From Immersiella caudata (taxonomy: Eukaryota; Ascomycota; Sordariomycetes; Sordariales; Lasiosphaeriaceae), in contig JAULSU010000001.1 of assembly GCA_030512335.1 (NCBI GenBank), forward strand, positions 3,720,001 through 3,784,000: a stretch of DNA of 64,000 bases. The letters run 5' to 3'. The position numbers and the translations under genes are program-made. Below the pieces are notes generated by a model. It was given only the letters and a program-made list of their open reading frames with translations, did no database searches and was not told where the DNA came from. Shown in pieces: positions 55,914-64,000 of the stretch; positions within the stretch are counted from its first letter, which is position 1, and every line of letters starts with the position of its first letter.

Positions 55914-57637
55914 TTACGAGGACCCGAAATCCCAGAGTTTTACGAGCAGTCCGCCTTGCTCTCCAGCCGAGGAGTCTGGTTTGGTGAATATTTTTCTGGG
56001 AATCATGAACTCCACAACCGGTGGCTTTTTCACATCCTTGGAGATCTCGGCTTCCAGAAGCTGTAGAGATGTTAGTCAACTGTGCGGTTGGCGGAAAGGC
56101 AGCGAATGACTTACACTGCTGTACGAATGGTCCAAGAAGTCTTCCAAACCGTATGCCTGTTTTGTAAACTGCTCAGAGACAACCTTCGCGATCGTAGCCA
56201 CATTTGGGTGATAATGCGATTGCAGTTGAACAATCTCCCAGATGCAGCTGTCGATCGCATGAGTCTCCATAGGATCCTCTTCGTCGGGGAGGAAGGGGTC
56301 TGCAAGGCCCTCGCTCTCCAGCAGATCTCTCTCCTCTTGCGTCCTGGGCACGCGGTGCATCATGAAGGTCGTCAAAGGGTGCTTCTTGAAGACGTTATAG
56401 AACCACGGAACAATGACGACTATGGCGCTAGGCGGCGCGTTGAGTGCCAGGCGAGCTAGTCGCTTGACAAAGCTCGCTACAAGCACAGCTGGCAAATGGG
56501 AAGACCCCAGAAAGGTATCGAGGAGACGGAAGAAACGGGATCGGTATTTCGAGTGCAGTATGTCGGCATCCAGTAGAGAATAGAGCTTAGTATAGAATGC
56601 CGGGTAGTCGAGATTCCGCTCTTGGATCAGGTAGAAGACTCCGGAGAGCGCCAGCAGGGAGATAGAGCCACCGGAGTTGTAGCAGTCTGTCAGGAAGTCC
56701 ATCAGCAGCTCTGGTTTGCTGAACCAGGGTGCTATTGACGTTGCCATAACCTCAAGAACCTTCTTCCTCTGATCTTTTGTCAAGCCGAGGCTCATGAGCG
56801 CGAGCCAGGCCTCTTGGGCCTGCTTTTTATGCTGCGACAAGGAGCGCGTGGGATGCTTCTTCTTTGGCGGCTCAACGTAGAAGTCCTCCAGTGGCTCGCT
56901 CGAGTCAGGCACATCGTCGACCTCCATGAGCATGGCGAACGCGTTATCCAGAAGATCCTCATCAGAAACCTCATCTGCGTCTGCCAGGATTTCCCTGCAC
57001 GAGTTAGCACCGGCTGCCGATTGAAGAAGAGAGGGCCGCACTTTATCCCCTGGAACGTGTAGAACCTGATGTCGTCATATTTCCCAAGAAACTCCTCTGA
57101 AAATTTGGCGGGCAACTCTTCAACTGGCGACTGGAGAACTGCGCTCACAATATCCGTGAAGAAGGTCCGAGGAAACACGGATTCCTCCTTGCCTTGGAGA
57201 TGTTGAGCCACCGCCTTCAGCAGAGCCATGGATAGCATGAGGGCCTTTACCGCCAGCAGATCGCTATACAGCATCATCAACAGAACCGTCTGGTACTCTG
57301 AAAGGCGTTCCCTCAGCCATGCTGTGACCGTCGCATCCTTTTCGGAGGCATCCTTCCTGTTGACCAAATTTCCCAGCGCAAGAAGCTGAATGAAGACTCG
57401 GCACAGCGCCTCTGCAGCGGATATCGTGGTAGCGGGATCTTTCGACTCGTTTGCTATGCTCAGAAGCGTCGCAATGTTGTTGTAGTGCTTCCTAGACTGA
57501 AGTGCTTCGGATTCCAGTTGCTTGAGATTCGGCTCGGTTTCCGCTCCCTCGGATTTCCGCCTCTTCTTGGACGGCTCGCCATTTTCCTGTCGCTTTCTCT
57601 TTGCTAGCTTCGCCGATGAATCTTTAACTGCGCCCAT
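55914..57637 (-). CDS. noc4: Noc4, nucleolar 40S-assembly factor
   Basis: Three exons (57042-57637, 56115-56994, 55914-56060) give 540 aa. The N-terminus is basic and nuclear-like (AKRKRQENGEPSKKRRK). A helical N-half (IFIQLLALGNLV; VLLMMLYSDLLAVKALMLSM) leads into the CBF/Mak21 domain: GGSISLLALSGVFYLIQERNL, PAFYTKLYSLLDADILHSKY, RFFRLLDTFLGSSHLPAVLV, ASFVKRLARLALNAPPSAIV, VPWFYNVFKKHP. Then DSCIWEIVQLQSHYHPNVATI and FTKQAYGLEDFLDHSYSSL. Noc4 pairs with Nop14 in early 40S subunit maturation and nuclear export. Splice phases agree and the sum is divisible by three. It is divergent from atp4. Confidence 0.94.
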
Positions 57638-58828
57638 TTTGTCGATGGCTCGAGATCTGTTCTGGGCTTTGCTGCTCAATTGCTGAGTTCGTTGGTCGCG
57701 GAAATAATTTCTAGTGGGGCTGTTATTTGTTATCGATAAGTGTGGCCAGAGCCAAGACCCACCCAAGTATGTTTACTCAGGGGCATGTCCACTCCAGCTC
57801 ACCCCGAACTCGAATTGCTCAAACCGCTCATCTGCAGAGCGATCTCGGTTCAAATGGCTTCGTGAGTATCAGTGGATCTGAACGTGCATAGACACCTTGT
57901 ATTCGACCATACACACATTGACGTCAGTTTCATGGCTTTTTGGAGTACGAGCATTACTTCTTCATATCAGTGTAGTCGAGCTTGGAAATTTAAATGGTAT
58001 CTTCTGAGACATTCACTAAACTTCTTTCTTGGGAGGTCCACATGTCCTTAGCTCCGAAAAGAAGGCGAGATCTCGGCGAAAGTGGTTCTGATACAGGCAG
58101 TATCAACATTCTTGAGATCACACAGCCCGGAGCACCCCGTCCTATCTGATGAGCCAGTGACGGCGTTGATAAGCATGGGGAGTTTGCTCCTAATATCACC
58201 AATGTTTAGTATTTCCTTCCTAGGGCTTTCAGTTAAGAATATGACAATGCCAGGACAGTGCTTTGCGTTGAACAGCCATGAGTTGGCGGGACTGTCAAAA
58301 TCAAATCTTTCCCAAGAGCTGGACGGTGAGAATGAAGGGGTGATATTGCGAGGTTAGGTTTTGAGCTGCTTGTATCTTTGCACACGGGCTTCCGAAATAA
58401 ATGCCTCTGGCATAATCACGACGACTAGCGAGTAGCACATGACGAAGTGTACATTTGTGATGGGTGGGACGTTTGGGAATAGAGAACTCTCCCAAACCAG
58501 CAGGATCGCTACTAAGAGTGCGAATGAAGAAATACGCCCGTATCGCACCTTCTTGCTCTCCTCCTTCCGAGCGTGCGGCAAGCACTCGCCCTTTAATCCC
58601 GACTTTGGAGGACACGGAGTGCTTTCCCGCCCGTTTCTGATCTAGTCCTTCGCCTGGTGTACCTTCAAGCGCCCGATATTTTCATCTATTTCCCTATCTT
58701 CGAACTGCACATCACAGCCTTTCCTGTGCGTTGTGTCTCTTGATGTGTTAACCATAGAGTACAGAAAAACTGCACCAGTAGGAGACCTTAGCTGTCCAGA
58801 CAGCGCTATCTATGTGCTAATGTCTCAG

Positions 58829-58961
58829 TGAATAAAAATCCTGCCGAGCAGCCGGCGCTGCCCTTCCGCGGTGCTGGACGCGTTGGTCGCGGTGGTCGCG
58901 ACGGTCGTGGTGGGCGTCGTGGCGTTGGCCGCCAGAACCACCCCCCGGCCCCCGCGCCCTC
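58829..58961 (+). pseudogene. Orphan exon encoding an RGG/Pro-rich segment
   Basis: A 133-nt open stretch bounded by a good branch site and acceptor (GCTAATGTCTCAG) and by a GTAAGT donor. In one frame it encodes LPFRGAGRVGRGGRDGRGG then RRGVGRQNHPPAPAPS, the look of an RNA-binding RGG tail. No matching upstream or downstream exon is recognised, so it may be a remnant of a gene or an unannotated short gene. Confidence 0.35.
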
Positions 58962-59397
58962 GTAAGTGTTGGTATGCCACATCTTCAGGACCTATCTTCT
59001 TGCTATACCGCATGCCTCCATGTCTTATAAGAGTGTTTTTTTTTGGGGGGGGGGGGGGGGTAGGAGGGCCCTGAGAGGTCCCCTAATACGGTTTTCCTCT
59101 TGTGAAATGGCCTTTCCATTATCACAAGGCTTCTGTCATTTTTCTTATGTGGCCAACGTATAGGTAGTTGTGAAAGGCCAACCCACCCCAGAGGAGGCAG
59201 AAGAGCTGGGCTGATGGCTTGGGATTCGTTGTCCTATCATCTCGTGAAGCTCTATGAGCGCTAACATCTGTAACAGATTGTGGCGACGGGCCGTGTAGCC
59301 GACCCAGGTCAACCGTCAGCATCACCTAAGTAGGTACTCTACTCATTACCAACGACTCGGCTGACGTATGTGATAGAATTGATTGCGGCTAAGCAGG

Positions 59398-59656
59398 CCG
59401 AAATCCAGCGGCTTTTCGCCGTCAACGATGCCGGCAACGGCCTTGCTTCTCGGGATGAAGCGCATCGGGAGATCTTTCCAGTGCCTCCTCACATTCTCTC
59501 AAGGCCTCGCTACTTGGGATCAAAGGCATCGGAGGGATCTGTTGATTGCCTCCTCGCAATCTCAAGAGGCATTGCCTAGCGAGATCGAGCGCATAGGGGA
59601 TGCCCGTCAATGCCTTTTATAACTTCGGAGACGGCCTTCCTGTCTCGTCCAAGAGC
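59398..59656. repeat. Diverged ~65-bp tandem repeat, four units
   Basis: Units at about 59398-59461, 59462-59525, 59526-59590 and 59591-59656 (64, 64, 65, 66 nt). Each of the last three starts GCAT(C/A)GG and each ends in a related ...GGGAT/GAGAT/CGTCC + AAGC/AAAG/GAGC block. Units share CCTCCTC and a TCTCAAG-like core but are diverged, so the repeat is old. Unit length varies out of multiples of three, so it is not a protein repeat. Confidence 0.6.
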
Positions 59657-59730
59657 TCCCGTCTTTCTCATGGATGGCCAAACTAATATCGTACAAGGCA
59701 ATGCCGACCAGGCCGGGGTTGGCGGCAACG

Positions 59731-59744
59731 CCCAACCCTAACCC
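59731..59744 (+). promoter_or_regulatory. Telobox-like element upstream of atp4
   Basis: CCCAACCCTAACCC about 112 bases before the atp4 ATG. It is the exact same 14-mer, in the same orientation relative to the gene, as the one upstream of the NUFIP-like gene. Confidence 0.45.
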
Positions 59745-59855
59745 TTGTTTTGTTTTTTTGGCGCGCCACATTTGCGGCCTTTTTCCAATCTCAACTCGGT
59801 GTTCGTCTCGTCAGCTCTCCTTCGCTTCATTCTTTCATCAATCCGCAATTCCACC

Positions 59856-60777
59856 ATGGCGTCTCGTTTGGCCAAGTCCGCTGTCGGTGAGTTACGAGGA
59901 AGCACCCCTTGAGCTTTGCAGCTTCAATTGGCCGCCAATTGCTAACCACGAACTTGCGAAGGTGCCGCCCGGCTGCGCCCGACAATCGTCCCGCGTGTCC
60001 TGCCCGCCGTTGCCTCCCTCACGTCGGCCCGCCAGTCCTCCAACGTGCCTTCGGTAGACCCCAAGTCCAAGGCACAGTCCATCATCGATGCGCTCCCCGG
60101 CAGCAGCTTGATCTCCAAGACGGCCATCCTCTCGTCGGCTGCTGGTCTTTCCGTCTACGCCATCAGCAATGAGTACTACGTCGTCAACGAGGAGACCGTC
60201 GTCGCGTTTTGCCTTCTCAGTGTCTGGGGCGCCCTTATCAAGTTTGGTGGTCCCGCGTACAGCGAGTGGGCCGACGCTCAGTCGAACAAGATCAAGGACA
60301 TCTTGAACTCCGCCCGTGCCGACCACACCCAGGCCGTCAAGAACCGCATCGAGGATGTCAAGCAGATGACCGGCGTCATTGACGTCACCAAGACCCTTTT
60401 CGAGGTTTCCAAGGTAGGTTTGGCGAAGGACGGGGCTTGGTTCCAGAGGCTGGATGCTGATTTCGCGATCTACAGGAAACCGCCAAGCTCGAGGCCCAGG
60501 CTTACGAACTCGAGCAGAAGACCGCTCTCGCTGCGGAGGCCAAGGCTGTTTTGGATTCGTGGGTGCGATACGAGGGTCAGGTCAAGCAGAGGCAACAGAA
60601 GGAGCTCGCCCAGAGCATCATTGCCAAGGTCCAGAAGGAGCTTGAGAGCCCCAAGGTTCTGCAACAGATCCTCCAGCAGAGCGTTGCAGATGTTGAGAGT
60701 AAGTTGGGACACCAAGCTGTTCGCTTCGGGGAAAACAGCTAACACAACCGACAGAGATCGTCTCCTCCAAGGCTTAA
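59856..60777 (+). CDS. atp4: ATP synthase subunit b (Atp4), mitochondrial
   Basis: Four exons (59856-59886, 59962-60413, 60476-60698, 60755-60777) give 242 aa. A basic Ser/Arg-rich presequence (MASRLAKSAVGAARLRP) is followed by KSKAQSIIDALPGSSLISKT, then the two hydrophobic stretches (TAILSSAAGLSVYAISNEYY; ETVVAFCLLSVWGALI) that anchor subunit b in the Fo sector. A long charged helix (SEWADAQSNKIKDILNSARAD to the end) forms the peripheral stalk that holds F1 stationary. The last exon codes just KIVSSKA. Exon phases agree and the total is divisible by three. Family length is ~240 aa. Confidence 0.95.
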
Positions 60778-61829
60778 TAAGCATGCACACTAGACTTGCG
60801 CGCGGGATTCCTCTTTGTACCAGTGTCAATACACACCCTGTGAATTAGCCAATACACTTCCTTAGTTCCCGAAACGAGAGAGACTAGTTCTTGCCATTTC
60901 ATAATGGAATATCCAAGTGCAACCTGAAATCTGTTTTGGCAGTCGACAACCCAGCTGCCATCCCCCGAGTCTTCCCCAAGAAGTGGCAGCTCCTGAAGAT
61001 GGAAAATGGAGCTGGCATTTTGTCATGTAGAGAATAGAGTTATGCAACGCAGCGTCCTCTTTATAGCTGTTGCTATGGCCCCCACTCCGAAGAGCTTGGT
61101 TCCATGTCCAGGTGAGGCTCTGTCTTGCCACTGTGCACCAAACGCGTCGCGGTCTGAACAGAGAGGTATGTACCCCACCACCCCTCGCAAACTCAGGGCT
61201 CTCAAGGCTCGTGTAACATGGGATGAAGGGCGGTTTTTCGCTCATGGAAACGCACAAGCCGATTGTCTACCTGGTATTAGAGCTACCTTGGCCAGTAACG
61301 CTTCTTGGTCTGAGAGGGAATCTTTTGTCAGCCGAGATAAGGGCGCCTCGCCTTCCGATACGCGGCACTACCTACCCATCCACCATCAAACCCAAGAGAT
61401 AGGCATTTATCGCGCATGAAGTTTGTCCAATGGCTGCTATCAGCGCCTGAAGCTGGGTGTGGGATAACCCTGCGAAGTTCAGCCTCGAAAAGTTGGGGGT
61501 CAGGAATTCTGGGCAACCAGGAAATAGCGGGGCACCCGACGCAAAGTTTCAAGCTCAGGGACCGCGACAAAGAAAATCAATTTGCTTTGCCCTGTCATTC
61601 TTATGGAATGAATTCTTGGTTTGAGTGATATCATCGGGCACGAAAGGATAAACACCACGGGATGAAACTCAGACAACAGCGGCCTCCAGCACCTCATCGT
61701 CGCTAGAACCGTTTCAACATTACGTGCAGCAATCTCGAAGCAGCGCTAGCACCACGATCTCGTCATCGACCCAGCTCTCTTGGCGCATTGGGGGAAACGG
61801 ACTGAAGGTCCGCGGCAGGCCTCAAAGAG
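60778..61829. other. Intergenic region atp4 / TRP channel
   Basis: 1.05 kb; 3' flank of atp4 and promoter of the channel gene. No coding signal beyond chance frames. Confidence 0.45.
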
Positions 61830-64000
61830 ATGGGAGACCGACCACCAGAACGAAGGCCAGCGCCGCCGAGTCGGCAACGGTCGCTTCGCATCGAGGAGCC
61901 GGAGCGTAGGCCACTCCTTCCTCACCGCGTCACCTTCAGCCATGAGCTCGATCGCGAAGTCTTCAGCTGCTACGCAAGCGCAACGTCTCATCTGCCCGTC
62001 TACACCAACATACATCGCATCCGGCGCGATATCGTCTCCGTGGTGGAGGACTACTTGAGTCTAGACCAGCTGCGCGATGTGCGGATCAACATCTCAGTCG
62101 TGCGGCCCCTCGTCGATAAGCTCTACGAGCAGGACGACATATCCATCGTCTACTGTCTTCTCGTCAACCGCGCGCAGTTTCTGAACGAACAGGCGCATCT
62201 CAAAAACAGGCAGAATGTCAACTTTACGAGAGCTATGCTGTGCGAACTTGTTGCCACGCGCATCCTGAGACGTTTCAACGAAGACAATGAGGGGCCGCAA
62301 AACCTCATGGTTCTCGCGCATATCCTCATCGCTGGCTTCGAGCCGTTCCAAAATGCGCCGCCAGAGGTTCGCAGTGAGGTTGAGTCGTCGCTGTCGCTCA
62401 ACAAGACGTTACCAGCCTTGGAAGTGGCTATTCTTAGCGAGAGCCGGCATTTCCTGAGTTCGACGTCTTGTCAGAAGGTGTAAGTTACATTCTGATGGGT
62501 TGTTGTTCGGGCATCTTTGCTGAGTGCATTTAGCGTCGATGCCATCTACATGGGCCAGATCATTTACACCCCTTCGAGCTACATGGACTTCATCTCAGAC
62601 CATTACAAGCAGAGGCCCATCTCACTTTATGATCCCAGGAAAGCCCCTCTCCTCAACCAGTACCGCCTCGTGGTGCCGCGGACGAGAAACATTCTCGAGA
62701 TCTCCCAATTCATCATTCTCCTCAGCTTCTACTTGTTTTTCATGGCCGAGCGAGATCCCACGCAAGTGAGCATCCTAGAGCTTTGCTTTGTGATCTACTC
62801 GATGGGATGGGTGCTGGACCAGTTTGCTACAATCCTGGAGCATGGATGGTATGTCATCACTGCCAAGTGACTAAACTGAGTGCATGGTCGGCTGACTGCC
62901 ACAAGGCGTGTTTACACACAAAACCTATGGTCGTTCCTAGACGTTACGTACGCCGTCATATATTGGGTTTATCTATTTCTCCGATTCTTTGGCTGGAAGA
63001 CGGGGAGATTGTGGTTGAGCCAGCAAGCGATGGATGTCTTGGCCATTGGTGCACCGGTTCTCATCCCCCGCCTGGCGTTCAACCTGCTCTCGGACAACTT
63101 GGTGTTCCTGTCTCTCAGGTCCATGATGTCGGACTTTGCGTTACTAACGGCTTTGGCCGGCTGGTGGGTTTCTGTGACCCCTCTGGGACTGGCTTGCAGT
63201 GCTGACAGATATAAAAGGTGTTTCTTTGGCTTTTTGCTGTCTCTGGTTTGGCTTGGGGGTGGAAAGTACGGTGCTGTGTAAGTGCCCCTGTGTTTGATAC
63301 CGCCGTCGTTTGACTGACTTGCCGCAGAACCATCAGCAAGTGGATGATATACATCTGGTTCGGGCTCGATGGGTCGGGCATCCATTATTCGGTTAGTTCC
63401 AACAACTTCTTCTTTCGGCGTGCTTGAGCTGACATGCCAGACCGAATTCCACAAACTGCTTGGCCCAGCCTTGATGGTGACTTTTGCATTCCTTGGCAAC
63501 ACATTGTTCCTGACCATTCTCGTTTCGATGCTGTCTACGACGTTTAGCAAACTCGTCGCAGAATCGACAGCCGAGATTCAGTTTCGCCGGGCCGTCCTCA
63601 CACTTGAAGGAGTCAAAGGCGATGCCATCTTCGCATACCAGCCACCCTTCAACCTCCTGGCGATCTTCTTCCTCGTTCCCCTGAAGTTCATCGTATCCCC
63701 TCGGTGGTTCCACAAGATTCACGTCTTCTTTGTACGCTTCCTCAACCTCCCACTCCTCCTTCTCATCGCGGTCATTGAGCGCCGCGCCGCATGGCTTGCG
63801 AGTAAAGCCCAAAAGTCATCGACATCCAGTGCATTCAAGCCGTCCATACTGAACCGGAGAGTCTCTAGATCAAGAGCTTGGTTTTGGGATAAGTGGAGAT
63901 GGAGCATCACATCTCACAGTGATCTCGAGACGGTCTTCGAGGTGCCCCCACCGGATTCGGTGCTGAATGAGATCAACACCGACGACGATCTTACACGCCA
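61830..64000 (+). CDS. TRP-like cation channel (Yvc1 family), 3' end beyond window
   Basis: Six exons seen (61830-62479, 62534-62848, 62906-63163, 63218-63277, 63328-63391, 63441 to the edge), at least 635 aa. A cytosolic N-terminal region of ~250 residues (RRDIVSVVEDYLSLDQLRDV; LVATRILRRFNED) precedes about six membrane helices: ILEISQFIILLSFYLFFMAE, ILELCFVIYSMGWVLDQF, LWSFLDVTYAVIYWVYLFL, then the pore-near stretch WMIYIWFGLDGSG and LLGPALMVTFAFLGNTLFLT. A C-terminal cytosolic domain begins (PPFNLLAIFFLVPLKFIVSP, basic loop). The vacuolar Yvc1 channel of yeast releases Ca2+ on hyperosmotic shock and this is its closest relative by pattern; role here is inferred. The fourth junction (WCFFGFLL) fixes a GTGGGT donor and AAAAG acceptor. 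Confidence 0.9.

Larger units (their letters stand above)
57638..59855. other. Divergent intergenic region noc4 / atp4, with repeats
   Basis: 2.2 kb. Contains an orphan RGG-type exon, a T-run followed by a 16-20 nt G-run at about 59037-59060, a ~65-bp tandem repeat and a telobox-like element, listed separately. No complete gene. Confidence 0.5.

Overview
The window reads as nuclear DNA of a filamentous ascomycete (Pezizomycotina, most likely a Sordariomycete). The evidence is short GT-AG introns, mostly 50-130 nt with ACTAAC/GCTAAC-like branch sites, an intron-containing tRNA-Phe, a complex I accessory subunit (budding yeast lacks complex I), and a gene set typical of this group. The species cannot be named from sequence alone. 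Where I assigned exons, the summed exon lengths were checked to be divisible by three. There is no phage, plasmid, CRISPR or bacterial operon, and I see no intact transposon.

Layout. 0-6 kb: two low-complexity, serine/proline-rich hypothetical genes on the minus strand whose last ~35 residues resemble each other. 6.7-9.4 kb: an intronless F-box-like hypothetical gene and a membrane-anchored monothiol-type glutaredoxin. 11.2-12.4 kb: a secreted GH53 arabinogalactan endo-beta-1,4-galactanase. 12.9-18.8 kb: ribosomal protein uS19 (S15), a SET-domain protein, a complex I accessory subunit (nuo17.8-like), the ER Hsp70 nucleotide-exchange factor Sil1 with a C-terminal KDEL, and tRNA-Phe(GAA). 20.1-32 kb is the densest part: a NUFIP/Rsa1-like CCCH protein, Pol III subunit Rpc25, EMC subunit 3, signal peptidase subunit Spc2, the Fe-S/DNA-repair adaptor Mms19/Met18 and the NAD+-dependent methylene-THF dehydrogenase Mtd1. 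32.9-41.3 kb: a large disordered conserved fungal protein and a Sel1-repeat (Nif1/Dsf2-like) protein. 41-56 kb holds a single clear gene, a bZIP factor with a predicted membrane segment, between 5.9-kb and 6.8-kb gene-poor stretches. 56-64 kb: nucleolar protein Noc4, ATP synthase subunit b (Atp4) and the start of a Yvc1-like TRP cation channel that runs off the window.

Themes. Several genes serve ER protein biogenesis (Sil1, Emc3, Spc2). Emc3 and Spc2 are divergent over 272 bp and may share a promoter. Others serve ribosome and RNA production (uS19, Noc4, Rpc25, NUFIP-like, tRNA-Phe) or mitochondrial energy metabolism (nuo17.8-like, Atp4).

Most notable observations: the membrane-segment bZIP in a gene desert, a GC-AG intron in rpc25, an identical 14-bp telomere-repeat-like element upstream of two housekeeping genes, a ~65-bp tandem repeat upstream of atp4, an orphan RGG-type exon at 58.8 kb, and the shared C-terminal tail of the first two genes. 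I did not find a convincing new multi-gene system.
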